Position numbers and translations under genes: made by a program | Shown: piece after piece, positions 53,685 through 62,926 of the stretch | Layout of the letters: every line of letters begins with the position of its first letter | Numbering within the stretch: the stretch's first letter is position 1 | Assembly (NCBI RefSeq): GCF_014217565.1 | Contig: NZ_CP043661.1 | Location: 3,038,001 to 3,102,000, forward strand | DNA: 64,000 nt | Source of the DNA: Kribbella qitaiheensis | GTDB taxonomy: Bacteria; Actinomycetota; Actinomycetes; Propionibacteriales; Kribbellaceae | Direction of reading: 5' to 3' | Notes under the pieces: model-generated | The model's input: the letters and a program-made list of their open reading frames with translations, nothing else | Told to the model about the DNA's origin: nothing | Database searches by the model: none

Positions 53685-54238
53685 AACTCCCATTCGCCCA
53701 CTGTGTCGTACGCCGCACCATGGCTCGGACCCTCTCCGAGCCGCGATGAGATCAGTTCGACCCGGTCAGCGGTCCAGACCGGTCCTTCGTACTCGTCGAA
53801 GATCCGCACCCAGCGGGCGACGTCCATCGGCTGCCGCAGCCGCGCCAGCGTCAGGTGCGGGGTGAACTTGCGCCCGTCCACGGTCACGCCGGCCTTGTTC
53901 GCCGCCGATCGCGTGGTCATCGCCAGATGTGGCAGCGCGTCCGACTCGTCCCGTACGCCGGTCCACAGCACCCGCGCGTCCGCCACGCTCGGGAAGGCGC
54001 CACTGCCTTTGAGCTGCAGGTCGAACGGCTTCTGCCGTTTGGCGGCCGACTCCAGCCGCTCCGCCAATTCTTCTGTTTTGTACTCCGGTACGTCGCCCAG
54101 GAACGCCAAGGTGACGTGCCAGTTCTCGTCCGCCGCCCACCGGATGTCCTCATCCGGAAACGCCCGCCGAGGCTCCACGAACTCGCTCAGGTGTTCCACA
54201 ACCTCCACCGCCGGCACCAAACCCACAAACAATCGCAT
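53675..54238 (-). CDS. thpR: RNA 2',3'-cyclic phosphodiesterase
   Basis: 187 residues from ATG 54238 (MRLFVGLVP), 6 nt after -10 TACGCT (+ 54245-54250), leaderless. Two HxT motifs of the 2H phosphoesterase family: WHVTLAFLGDVP and PHLTLARL. Opens 2',3'-cyclic phosphates on RNA ends. Divergent from the kinase-LLM fusion, itself carrying a polynucleotide-kinase-like domain. Confidence 0.9.
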   Translation of the reverse strand: MRLFVGLVPAVEVVEHLSEFVEPRRAFPDEDIRWAADENWHVTLAFLGDVPEYKTEELAERLESAAKRQKPFDLQLKGSGAFPSVADARVLWTGVRDESDALPHLAMTTRSAANKAGVTVDGRKFTPHLTLARLRQPMDVARWVRIFDEYEGPVWTADRVELISSRLGEGPSHGAAYDTVGEWEFLG

Positions 54239-54305
54239 CCGCAAAGCGTAGAGGTCGCGAGCCCTCGCTGCTTCTGGATATCGCCCCCGGAGGTGACACT
54301 GAGGC

Positions 54306-55785
54306 ATGACTGTGCACACGGATGGGCGGAATCTGCCGGCGCCGTGTGTGGTGGTGCTGGTCGGGCCCGGGGGCGGCCGGGAAGTCGACCTGGGCGGCTG
54401 AGACGTTCGCTCCGGACCTGATCGTGTCGAGTGATCGGCTCCGGGCGATGGTCGGCGCCGGCGAGGACGATCTGGCCGCGAGTGCCGATGCGTTCACCCT
54501 GCTCGAAGAGGTGGTCAGGCAACGGATCGGCCGGCGACTGACCACCGTCATCGACACGCTCGGACTTGATCCGGTACGACGGCGCAACTGGCTCGAACTC
54601 GCCAGGGCGCAAGGGATTCCGTGTGTGGCGGTCGCCTTCGACACTCCCCCGGCGGAGTGCCGGAGGCGCAATCGCGAGCGCACCAAGCGGATCCCGGCCG
54701 ACGTGCTCACCAGCCAGCTCAAGACCTGGTCGGCGGTGAAGAAGGACCTTCCGGACGAGGGGTACGACGAAGTGCTCGCGCCGCGCGCGGTACGCGTAGT
54801 ACCGGAGGCGTTCGTTGCCGCGACGGAAGCGGTGCAGCGGCAGCGGGATGCGCCGACGCGGTTGCAATTCGGGTTGCAGTTGAGCAGCTACACCCACAAG
54901 GCCGGCCGGAAGACGACGGGCCAATGGATCAAGCAGGTCGGAGTCGCCTCCGAGGCAGCGGGCTTCGACAGCATCTACGTGATGGACCATTTCCGGCAGA
55001 TCCCGCAGGTCGGGCGCGCGTGGGAAGACTTTCTGGAGAGCTGGACGACGCTGGCCTATCTGGCGGCCTGCACCGAGCGGGTGAAGGTCGGCACGCTCGT
55101 CACCGGGATCACCTATCGCAACGTCGCCCACCTCGGGAAGATCGCCGCCACGCTCGACGTACTGAGTGGCGGCCGCGCGGTCTGCGGACTCGGGCTCGCC
55201 TGGTTCGAGGCCGAGCACAAGGCGTACGGCTGGGACTTTCCCTCGGTCGGCGATCGCTATGCCTTGCTCGAGGACGCACTGCAACTGCTACCCGTGTTGT
55301 GGGGACCGGGCAACAAGCCCTGGCGGGGCAAGGTTCTCGACGTACCGGAGACGGCTTGTTATCCACGCCCGTTGCAGGATCCGCTACCGATCCTGGTCGG
55401 TGGCAGTGGCCGCCGCACGCTCAAACTCGCCGCCCGGTACGCCGACGCGGTCAACGTCTTCGGCGATGCGGCCAAGGTGCGCGAGAAATCCGAGTTCCTC
55501 AAAGCGCAGACCGACGAACCACCACGACTCACCCAGCTGTCGACCACGCTCGTCGGCAAGGACCATCAGCACCTCACCGAGCTTGTCGAGCGACTCCGGC
55601 CGCGCAACCAGGACCCGGCCAAGTACGCCGCGACCGTCAACGCGGGCACTGTCTCCGATCAGATCGGCCGCTTCCGCGAACTCGCCGAGGCCGGTGCGGC
55701 CGAGGTGATGCTCAGCCTGCCCGACCTCGACGACGACCTGACTCCCCTCGCCACGATGGCCGAGGTGATCGCCGCCTTCCGCTAA
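54306..55785 (+). pseudogene. P-loop kinase fused to LLM-type F420/flavin oxidoreductase, single frameshift
   Basis: The true start is ATG 54306 (MTVHTDGRNLPAPCVVVLVGPG, split here). One extra G in the run 54369-54373 shifts the frame within Walker A; with four G it reads GPGAAGKSTWAAETFAPD. Residues 1-175: AAA_33/polynucleotide-kinase-like (IVSSDRLRAMV, VIDTLGLDPVRR, RNRERTKRIP). Residues 185-490: luciferase-like monooxygenase fold (LQFGLQLSSYTHKAGR, SIYVMDHF, GGRAVCGLGLAWFEAEH, PILVGGSGRRTLKLAARYAD). Either half alone is common; the fusion is unusual. The frameshift may be a consensus error. Confidence 0.8.
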
Positions 55786-55793
55786 CCTCCTTT

Positions 55794-55846
55794 GCTTACG
55801 TCCGAAGAAGTGGAGGACACGTCCCTCCGGTTCTTCGGACGTAAGG
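55794..55846. repeat. Dispersed palindrome, copy 2, bidirectional terminator
   Basis: GCTTACGTCCGAAGAAGTGG (55794-55813) pairs with CCGGTTCTTCGGACGTAAGG (55827-55846) at 17 of 20 positions. Sits between convergent genes and shares its core with 28898-28940. Confidence 0.8.
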
Positions 55847-55854
55847 AAGAAGGG

Positions 55855-57252
55855 TCAGCTCTTGAGTTTGAGGTTCAGCAGCGCGTTCTCGATCAGCTCG
55901 GGCATCGCCGGGTGGATCCAGTACTGACCGCGGGCCATCGTGTGGGCATCGAGGCCGAAGCTCATCGCCTGGATGACGGGCTGGATGACCGTCGACGCCT
56001 GCGGGCCGATCACATGGCAGCCGAGGATCTGCCCGGTGTCCGGGTCGGCCAGGATCTTGGCGAACCCGGTGGTGTCCTCCATCGCCCAGCCGTACGCGAT
56101 ATCGGCGTACGCCTCGCGGCCCACGACGTACCGGACGCCCTGCTCGATCGCCTCTTCCTCCGTCAGCCCGACCGACGCCACCTGGGGCGAACCGAACACT
56201 GCATGTGGCACGAACCGGTGATCGGAGTCGATCCGGTCGTCGGGGTGCAGCAGGTTGTGCTGCACGACCCGCGCCTCGTGGTTCGCGACGTGCTTCAGCT
56301 GGTACGGCGAACAGACGTCGCCGAGCGCGTAGATCCCCTCGACCGCCGTCTCCTGGAACTCGTCGACCACCACCCGGCCGTCGGACTCCAGCTCGATCCC
56401 GGTGACCCCGACATTGAGGAGGTCCGAGTTCGGTGTCCGGCCGACCGCGACCAGCAACTCGTCGACCACCAACTCGTCCACACCCGCAGGGCTGAGCGTC
56501 TTGACGACGATCCCGTCCTGCCCGCGCCAGACCCGAACGGTCTCGTGCAGCAGCTTGACCGTGTACCGCTCCTGCGCGATCTCCGTGTAGCGCTTCGCGA
56601 TCTCGCTGTCCTCGTGCCGCAGCATCCGGTCGGAGCGCGCGATCAGCGTCACCTCGACGCCGAGTGACGAGAAGACATGCGCGAACTCGGCGGCGACGAA
56701 ACCGCTGCCGATGATGCCCAGCCGGCTGGGCAGCTGCTCGAGGCGCATGATCGTCCCCGACGTCTGGAACCCGGTCTCGTCCAGCCCTGGGATGTCGGGC
56801 ACGATCGGCCGGCTACCGGCCGCGAGCACGAACCGGTCGGCCGTCAGCACCTCGAGCTCGCCGCCCTCGTTGGCGGTCACGGTCAGCTCGCCGTCAGCGG
56901 TGAACCGGCCGGTGCCGTGGTACAGGGTGACGTTCACGTTGTTCGCGTGGTGCTCCCGGTACTCCGCGCCGCCGGCCGAGATCGGGTCGATCCGGCCGAA
57001 GATCCGGTCCCGGATGTCCGGCCAGCGCACCCCGGTGAGCTTCTCGTCCACGCCGAGCCGGGAACTGTGCGAAGGGGTGGCGGCCAGGTCGGCGGTGTGC
57101 ACGAACATCTTGGTCGGGATACAGCCCACGTTCAGGCAGGTCCCGCCGAAGATGCCCTTTTCGACGATCGCCACTTTCCAGTTCGCGAACTGCTTGGACA
57201 CGATCGTGTTGCCGGAGCCGGTGCCGACGACCACCAAGTCGTAATGAGTCAC
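55855..57252 (-). CDS. mtr: Mycothione reductase
   Basis: 465 residues from GTG 57252 (THYDLVVVGTGSGNTIVSKQ after the start). Pyridine-nucleotide disulfide oxidoreductase: FAD motif VGTGSGN, redox-active GGTCLNVGCIPTK (two Cys), NADPH motif GSGFVAAEFAHVFSSLG, and C-terminal catalytic His/Glu in YWIHPAMPELIENALLNL. Reduces mycothiol disulfide, the actinobacterial counterpart of glutathione reductase. Confidence 0.93.
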   Translation of the reverse strand: MTHYDLVVVGTGSGNTIVSKQFANWKVAIVEKGIFGGTCLNVGCIPTKMFVHTADLAATPSHSSRLGVDEKLTGVRWPDIRDRIFGRIDPISAGGAEYREHHANNVNVTLYHGTGRFTADGELTVTANEGGELEVLTADRFVLAAGSRPIVPDIPGLDETGFQTSGTIMRLEQLPSRLGIIGSGFVAAEFAHVFSSLGVEVTLIARSDRMLRHEDSEIAKRYTEIAQERYTVKLLHETVRVWRGQDGIVVKTLSPAGVDELVVDELLVAVGRTPNSDLLNVGVTGIELESDGRVVVDEFQETAVEGIYALGDVCSPYQLKHVANHEARVVQHNLLHPDDRIDSDHRFVPHAVFGSPQVASVGLTEEEAIEQGVRYVVGREAYADIAYGWAMEDTTGFAKILADPDTGQILGCHVIGPQASTVIQPVIQAMSFGLDAHTMARGQYWIHPAMPELIENALLNLKLKS

Positions 57253-57342
57253 ACCCCATTGTGCGCGTGACCCCCAACCAGAACCCACGGACCATCGTTA
57301 CCTGGCCCTAACGGTGGAGGCAGCTTGCAGGGCCGGGCCGGC

Positions 57343-58659
57343 TCAGGCGACCCGGGGCTTGGTGGCCGGTGGATCAGTGAGGGTGGCCTTCTCGCCGAGC
57401 AGGTCCGTGGTCGGGGTGAGGATCTCGAGCCGTGGCCTGGGCAGCAGGTGCGGCCGGATCGCCAGACCGCGGCGGCGCGAGAAGTAGAGCACGGAGGCGG
57501 TCGTGCCGAGGAAGGTCAGGCTGCCGCCCACGATCAGGGACCACCGGGCGCCGTACTCCTGACCGACCCAGCCGATCAACGGCGAGCCGATCGGCGTACC
57601 GCCCATCAGAACCGTCATGTAGAGCGCCATCACCCGGCCGCGCATGGTCGGCTCGATCCCCAGCTGCATCGTGGCGTTGGCCGAGGTCAGCATCGTCAGG
57701 GCGGTGAACCCGACCAACGGGAGCACCAGGGCGAAGGTCAGGTACGTCGGCATCAGCCCGCTGATGACGACCATCACCCCGAAGGCCAGCGCGGCACCGA
57801 GCACCAACCGGGCCCTGGTCCGGACCCGCCGGGCCGCCAGCAGCGCGCCCGCGAGCGAGCCGATCGCCAGGATCGAGCCGAGGATGCCGTACTCCCCCGC
57901 GCCCTTGTGGAACGCTTGAGTGGCCATCAGCGCGGACGTCATCTGGAAGTTCAGCCCGAAACAGCCGGCGAAGAACACCGCGACCAGCACCATCATCAGA
58001 TCGGGACGGCGCCACAGATACCGCATCCCGTCGCGAATCATGCCCTTGTCACGGGCCGCCACCTTGGGCGTGTGCAACTCGTTGGAGCGCATCAGGTGCA
58101 GGGACAGGATCACCGCCGCGTAGCTGACGCCGTTGATGATGATCACCGGCCCGGTGCCGATCCAGTGGATCAGCAGGCCGGCCAGCCCGGGGCCGATCAA
58201 CCGCGCCGCGTTGAAGGACGCCGAGTTCAGACCTACGGCGTTGGACAGCTCCTCCTTGCCGACCATCTCGACGACGAACGCCTGCCGCGTCGGTGCGTCG
58301 AACGCGGTGCCGATCCCGAACAGGAAGGCGAGCGCGTAGACGTGCCAGGTCTGGACCACGCCGGTCACGGTCATCGTGCCCAGGATCAGGGCGATCGCGC
58401 CCATCGCGACCTGGGTGATGGTCAGCACCTTGCGCTTGGGGAACCGGTCCGCGATCAGACCCGCGTACGGCGAGATCAGCAGGGCAGGGAGGAACTGGAG
58501 ACCGGTGACGATCCCCAGGGCGGTGCCGGAGTGGGTCAGCTCCAGGACCAGCCAGTCCTGGGCGACCCGCTGCATCCAGGTGCCGACGTTTGAGACGATG
58601 GCCCCGGAGGCGTAGAGACGGAAATTACGAACGTGGAACGCGCGGAAGGTCGGGCTCAC
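57343..58659 (-). CDS. MFS transporter
   Basis: 438 residues, twelve helices of the MFS_3 type. Start GTG 58659 overlaps the MarR stop (GTGA). Motif PYAGLIADRFPKRKVLTITQ in loop 2-3. Likely a drug exporter regulated by the MarR protein whose gene precedes it. Confidence 0.89.
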   Translation of the reverse strand: MSPTFRAFHVRNFRLYASGAIVSNVGTWMQRVAQDWLVLELTHSGTALGIVTGLQFLPALLISPYAGLIADRFPKRKVLTITQVAMGAIALILGTMTVTGVVQTWHVYALAFLFGIGTAFDAPTRQAFVVEMVGKEELSNAVGLNSASFNAARLIGPGLAGLLIHWIGTGPVIIINGVSYAAVILSLHLMRSNELHTPKVAARDKGMIRDGMRYLWRRPDLMMVLVAVFFAGCFGLNFQMTSALMATQAFHKGAGEYGILGSILAIGSLAGALLAARRVRTRARLVLGAALAFGVMVVISGLMPTYLTFALVLPLVGFTALTMLTSANATMQLGIEPTMRGRVMALYMTVLMGGTPIGSPLIGWVGQEYGARWSLIVGGSLTFLGTTASVLYFSRRRGLAIRPHLLPRPRLEILTPTTDLLGEKATLTDPPATKPRVA

Positions 58660-59124
58660 ATGGCCGCCAGGCGCTCTAGTACAGGTGCTGCCTTGCGCAG
58701 GATGTCGCGCTCCTCAGGGGTCAGTTTCTTCAGCTTGTTCTGCAGCCACTCGTCGCGCCGCCGCCGGTTGGCGTGCAGCAGGGCGTGGGCGGTCTCGGTC
58801 AGCTCGACCACGATCTGGCGCTTGTCGGTGTCGTGCGGGCGGCGGGCGACGAGGCCGGCCCTCCTCCATGTTCGACACGATCCGCGTCATCGACGGCGGC
58901 TTGACCTGCTCGTGCGCGGCCAGCTCGCCGATCGTCATCGCGTCGTGCTTGCCCAGCGCACCGAGCACGCCGAGCTGGTTGGCGGTCAGATCCGCACCAT
59001 CGACGCGCTGCCGGCGGAGCTGTCGCGACAGCCGCAACGTGGACGACCTGATCGCACTCGCCAGACCGACATCACTCTTCACCTGCTGGGCAACCACCTC
59101 GGGCATATCGTTAGCATAACTCAT
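58656..59124 (-). pseudogene. MarR-family regulator, single frameshift
   Basis: From ATG 59124 (or 59106), MSYANDMPEVVAQQV and LGVLGALGKHDAMTIGELAAHEQVKPPSMTRIVSNMEE form the MarR winged helix. At CCC 58859-58861 one extra base turns AGLVARRPHDTDKRQIVVEL into nonsense; with it removed the protein runs to LRKAAPVLERLAAM and a stop at 58656 overlapping the MFS start. Restored length about 155 residues, normal for MarR. Confidence 0.85.
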
Positions 59125-59138
59125 TACCTTTGCTAACG
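59109..59138. promoter_or_regulatory. MarR operator
   Basis: CGTTAGCA (59109-59116) and TGCTAACG (59131-59138), perfect 8-bp arms 14 bp apart, overlapping the likely start codons of the MarR gene. AT-rich local sequence (TAAATATTTTT on the minus strand just beyond) could be the promoter. Confidence 0.7.
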
Positions 59139-59273
59139 AAAAATATTTACCTGCTATTCCACCGAAGGGAAGGAAGGAAGGCGAGAGGGTCGGGGCCCGG
59201 GCCAGCGCGGGGCGGGCGGGGGCCGGGCGCGGGGGGCGCAGGGCGCGGGCGGTGGGGTTGGCCCTGGGGGCAT

Positions 59274-59279
59274 TAGGGT
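59274..59279 (+). promoter_or_regulatory. -10 box of a leaderless promoter
   Basis: TAGGGT ends 7 nt before ATG 59287. The block TTAGGGTCT..GGC.ATG repeats the arrangement at 19793-19810. Confidence 0.6.
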
Positions 59280-59286
59280 CTGGGGC

Positions 59287-60390
59287 ATGGGGACGGACGC
59301 GGATCTGGCGGGGTACGAGCAGCGGTTTCGGCGGGCGGGGTTGCCGTTGTTCATCGAGGACTTCTCGGCGACGCACGACATCTTCACCCGGGCGACCCCG
59401 CTGCTCGGGCTCGTCTTCGTCGCGGAGATGCTCGGCGCGACCTCGCTCAAGTGGCCGTTCTGGGTCAACCTGCTCGCCGTACTCGGCGGCCTGGCCGTCC
59501 TGATCACCGGCTTCGCCGTCCTGAACCGCCTCCGCGGCCGCCCGTTCCGGTCGCTGCCGACCCGCTTCGGCACCCCCGAACTGGCCACCTTCGTCCTGCT
59601 CCCCGCGCTCCTGCCGGTGCTGTCGGAGTTCCAGTTCCGCCAGTTCTTCGGCGTTGCCGCCGGCAACTTGTTGCTGATCGGCCTGGTCTACGCCGTGGTC
59701 GGCTACGGCCTGATCGGTACGACGATCTGGGGGATACAGCGGCTCGGCTCCGAACTGGCCAGGTCGGTGGCCAGCCTGGTCCGGGCCTTGCCGCTGCTGC
59801 TCGTGTTCTCGCTGGTGCTGTTCATGACCGCCGACATGTGGCAGGTGTTCGCCGGCATGCCGACGACCTTCATCGTCTTCATGGCCGTCGCCTTCGCCCT
59901 GATCAGCAATCTCTTCCTGATCCTCCGGCTGCCCCAGGAGCTGGACCGGATCGAACGCGACGCGGACTCGGGCCCGCCGCTGCGCCGGATCCAGCGGCTC
60001 AATCTCAGCATCAGCCTGATGATCCGCCAATGGATGCAGGTGCTGGTCGTCAGCAGCGGCGTCGGGCTCTTCTTCGTCGCCTTCGGCCTGCTCGCGATCA
60101 GCCGCCACGTCTACGAACTCTGGGGCATCAGCCCCGGCACCTGGTCACACGAGTTCACCCTGCTGAACCACCCGCTGCTGCTCAGCGCGACCCTGACCAA
60201 GGTCGCCGCCGCGATCGCGATCTTCACCGGCCTCTACTACTCGATCTCGCTGATGACGGATGCCACCTACCGCGCGGAGTTCCTCGACAACGTCACCGCG
60301 GAACTCCGCGACCTCTTCACCGACCGCACCCGCTACCTGGCACTCCGCTCCGAACTGCTCGAAGCTACTCGACCTTCAGCGCGTTCTTGA
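59287..60390 (+). CDS. Polytopic membrane protein of unknown function
   Basis: 367 residues; leaderless ATG 59287. Hydrophobic segments at about 40-95, 108-160, 165-230 and 255-330, roughly eight to nine helices, with a conserved-looking RIQRLNLSISLMIRQWMQVLVVSSGVGLFFVAFG region (split here after LNLSISL). No transport motif recognised. Overlaps the convergent S9 peptidase gene by 26 bp. Confidence 0.72.
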   Translation: MGTDADLAGYEQRFRRAGLPLFIEDFSATHDIFTRATPLLGLVFVAEMLGATSLKWPFWVNLLAVLGGLAVLITGFAVLNRLRGRPFRSLPTRFGTPELATFVLLPALLPVLSEFQFRQFFGVAAGNLLLIGLVYAVVGYGLIGTTIWGIQRLGSELARSVASLVRALPLLLVFSLVLFMTADMWQVFAGMPTTFIVFMAVAFALISNLFLILRLPQELDRIERDADSGPPLRRIQRLNLSISLMIRQWMQVLVVSSGVGLFFVAFGLLAISRHVYELWGISPGTWSHEFTLLNHPLLLSATLTKVAAAIAIFTGLYYSISLMTDATYRAEFLDNVTAELRDLFTDRTRYLALRSELLEATRPSARS

Positions 60391-62419
60391 GGAACTGGAT
60401 TTCGTAACGCATCAGCCCCGCCACTGTCGCCTCGTCGGTCGGCCGGTGGGTCGCACCGGACAGCGGTAGCACCTGGTGCAGGCGACCCGCCGCGAGCAGA
60501 GCAGCAGACAGCCGCAAAGTGTGCGCAGCCACCACGTTGTCGTCAGCAAGACCATGTACGAGGAGCAGCGGCCGCTGGAGGTTGGCCGCGTCGGTGATCG
60601 GTGACGATCGGTCGTAGTCCTCCGGGTGCTCGTCCGGGTGACCGAGGAACCGCTCCCGCCAGTGAGTGTCGTAGAGCCGCTGGTCACTCGGGCCGGCTCC
60701 TGAGATAGCGGCGTGGAAGACCTCCGGCATCCGCAGTACGGCGGCTGCCGCGAGGGTTCCCCCGTAGCTCCAGCCGGCGATGCCGACCCGGGTCAGATCG
60801 AGATCGGGGCAGTACTCCGCAGCCGCGTGCAACGCGACGACCTGATCCTCGAGCGGCGCCGTCAGCGTGTCCCGATGAACAGTCTTCTCCCACGCCGGAC
60901 CACGTCCCGGCGTACCGCGGCCGTCCGCGATCACCACCGCGAACCCAGCTTCGGCGTACCACTGAGCGGTCGAGAACCACCAACTACTGGCTCGCATCAC
61001 CAACGCCATCGCAGGCCCGCCGTACGGCCGCATCAGCACCGGCAGCGGCCCATCCCCCGGCTTGTGCCACGACGGTAGGAGCAACGCCGTACGAATCTCC
61101 CGTACTCCGGCGCTCAGCCAGGTGATCCGGGGCGTGACCATCGGCTCCGCTTGGAGCGAGGTGACCGCCTGATCGGGCCGGCCATCCCGGCGTACGACGA
61201 AAGTCCGGCCGGACTCGGTGTTCGAGGCGAGCAAGAGCGCCCCGTCGACCCGATGGCCGGTATGCGAACCCGGGCCGTCGCTCAACCGACGCAGCCCCGC
61301 CTCGTCGTACAGCCACAGGTGGCACTCGGTCGGTTCGTCGTTCGCCTCGAACAGCACCGATTCACCCGACACTTCCAGAACGCGGCGGAGCTGCAGGCCT
61401 TCGGGCGTCACGGGCAGGCCGTCGATCGTCAGCCGCCGGGTCTCGCCCTCGTCGGCAGTGTGGACGAGGGCGCCCGAAGCGGTGCGCGCCGGCGTACCGC
61501 CGATGATCTCGACCCAGGCCGGGTCGCGCTGCTCGTGCAGGAGCCTCGTTCGACCCGTGTCCGCATCAGCCGCCAGGACGTGCAGGACGCGCTGATCGCG
61601 AGACTGGACGCTGATCAGCGGCCCGTGGGCATCCCAGCCGGCCGAGACCAGATACTCGTACCCCGTCCGGTCCCACTCGATGGCGACCGACTTCCCCTTC
61701 AGGTCGAACGCGTGCAACGAAACCAGCGCATTCGCCGTACCCGCTGCGGGATAGGCGATCTCGCGCGGCGGCCGATCCGGGTTCGCCGGGTCGGCGATCC
61801 ACCAGCGCTGGACCGGAGTCCGGTCGACCCTTGCCGCCAGCAACGAAGTACCGTCCGGCGACCACCAGTGGCCGCGACTCCGGCCCATCGACTCCGACGC
61901 GACATGCTCGGCAAGACCCCAGCTGGTCTCTGGATCCGCATCTTCGGCCATCAGCCGATCGTTGCCGTCAGCAAGTTCGACCACACGCAGTGCACGGTCG
62001 GTCACGTAGGCGATCCGGCTGCCGGTCGGGTCGATCCGTGGGTCGACCGCCGGTCCCGCTGTCGGCACAGGCTTCGGCTCGCCATCCCCGTCGAGCACCC
62101 AGAGGTCGCCGTTCAGGGCGAACGCGACGGTGCGCATCGTCGAATCGGTCGTGTAGTCGACGATGCCGGCCGCGCTCTGGCCGGACCGTTCGCGGCGGAT
62201 CACCTCCGCCGCAGGGATGGAGCCGTGCTCGTCGGGTGCGACCAGGAGCCGCTCGCCGTCGTCGTCCAGCAACCACAGGCAACTGGTCCGGTCCTCGGGA
62301 CCGCGAGTACGGAGGAAGAGCGAGCGACGGCCGTCCGGTGCGAGGGTGAAAGCGCCCGGCAGGCCGAGGGTGAAGCGCGAGGTTCGCGCAGTCTGGGCAG
62401 GGAATCCGTTGGTATCCAT
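60365..62419 (-). CDS. S9-family prolyl oligopeptidase-like peptidase
   Basis: 684 residues from ATG 62419. N-terminal beta-propeller (about 20-400) and C-terminal alpha/beta-hydrolase. Catalytic Ser in GIAGWSYGGTLAAA, Asp in LVHGLADDNVVAAH and His in PLSGATHRPTDE. No signal peptide, so cytoplasmic. Cleaves short peptides, often after Pro (DPP IV/acyl-peptidase group). Longer frames to 62698 run through the dispersed repeat and are not conserved. Confidence 0.9.
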   Translation of the reverse strand: MDTNGFPAQTARTSRFTLGLPGAFTLAPDGRRSLFLRTRGPEDRTSCLWLLDDDGERLLVAPDEHGSIPAAEVIRRERSGQSAAGIVDYTTDSTMRTVAFALNGDLWVLDGDGEPKPVPTAGPAVDPRIDPTGSRIAYVTDRALRVVELADGNDRLMAEDADPETSWGLAEHVASESMGRSRGHWWSPDGTSLLAARVDRTPVQRWWIADPANPDRPPREIAYPAAGTANALVSLHAFDLKGKSVAIEWDRTGYEYLVSAGWDAHGPLISVQSRDQRVLHVLAADADTGRTRLLHEQRDPAWVEIIGGTPARTASGALVHTADEGETRRLTIDGLPVTPEGLQLRRVLEVSGESVLFEANDEPTECHLWLYDEAGLRRLSDGPGSHTGHRVDGALLLASNTESGRTFVVRRDGRPDQAVTSLQAEPMVTPRITWLSAGVREIRTALLLPSWHKPGDGPLPVLMRPYGGPAMALVMRASSWWFSTAQWYAEAGFAVVIADGRGTPGRGPAWEKTVHRDTLTAPLEDQVVALHAAAEYCPDLDLTRVGIAGWSYGGTLAAAAVLRMPEVFHAAISGAGPSDQRLYDTHWRERFLGHPDEHPEDYDRSSPITDAANLQRPLLLVHGLADDNVVAAHTLRLSAALLAAGRLHQVLPLSGATHRPTDEATVAGLMRYEIQFLKNALKVE

Positions 62420-62625
62420 ACCTGAAATTCTGGGTGGTTGTATCAGGCGGATCAGGAGGTGACTTGGCCTGACGATCAACGCTTCGGAGCGGATCAGAGA
62501 GGCGATGCCGGAGAGCCCGACGACAGTCAGTCTAGCAAGGCCCGGTGTCACGCCCAGATGCGAGTAGGCCAGGCCAAAGCTGAGCGCCGGATGCCCAGGG
62601 TCCGGCATCCGGCGCAGGCACTCCG

Positions 62626-62686
62626 CTCTTTGTGCTCGGCCTGAGCGTGCGATCGGCCCGGAACACTCAGCCGGTGCACAAAGACG
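62626..62686. repeat. Palindromic repeat, hairpin family copy 3
   Basis: 58 of 61 bases identical to 3652-3712. The neighbouring 62420-62625 shows no gene; a direct CCGGATGCC..GGCATCCGG inverted repeat lies at about 62586-62610. Confidence 0.8.
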
Positions 62687-62754
62687 TCCACATCGCAAGC
62701 AAGGCGGGCTTCCCTGACGGCCCCAGCCGCGGAATGAGCCGACCTCCTCAATCG

Positions 62755-62873
62755 CGCTCGGAGCGGCCAGAAAGGGGGACCTTGAACACCAAATCGGGAC
62801 GGTGAACAGGTCACTTCATGTCCGCAGTCCCGGTTTGGTGTTCAAGGCCCCAAGTTCTGGCCGACCGCGAGCG
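62755..62873. repeat. 119-bp imperfect inverted repeat
   Basis: Nested arms: CGCTCG/CGAGCG (outermost), CGGCCAGAA/TTCTGGCCG, GGGG/CCCC, and a 21-nt arm at 62780-62800 pairing with 62827-62847 at 20 of 21 positions, around a 26-nt loop. No open frame inside. Could be a MITE-like element, a structured RNA or a terminator for both flanking genes, which point left. Confidence 0.7.
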
Positions 62874-62926
62874 GTGGAGCACCCCACCATCACGAACTAC
62901 GGCTGTAGTACTAGGACACCGCCCCG

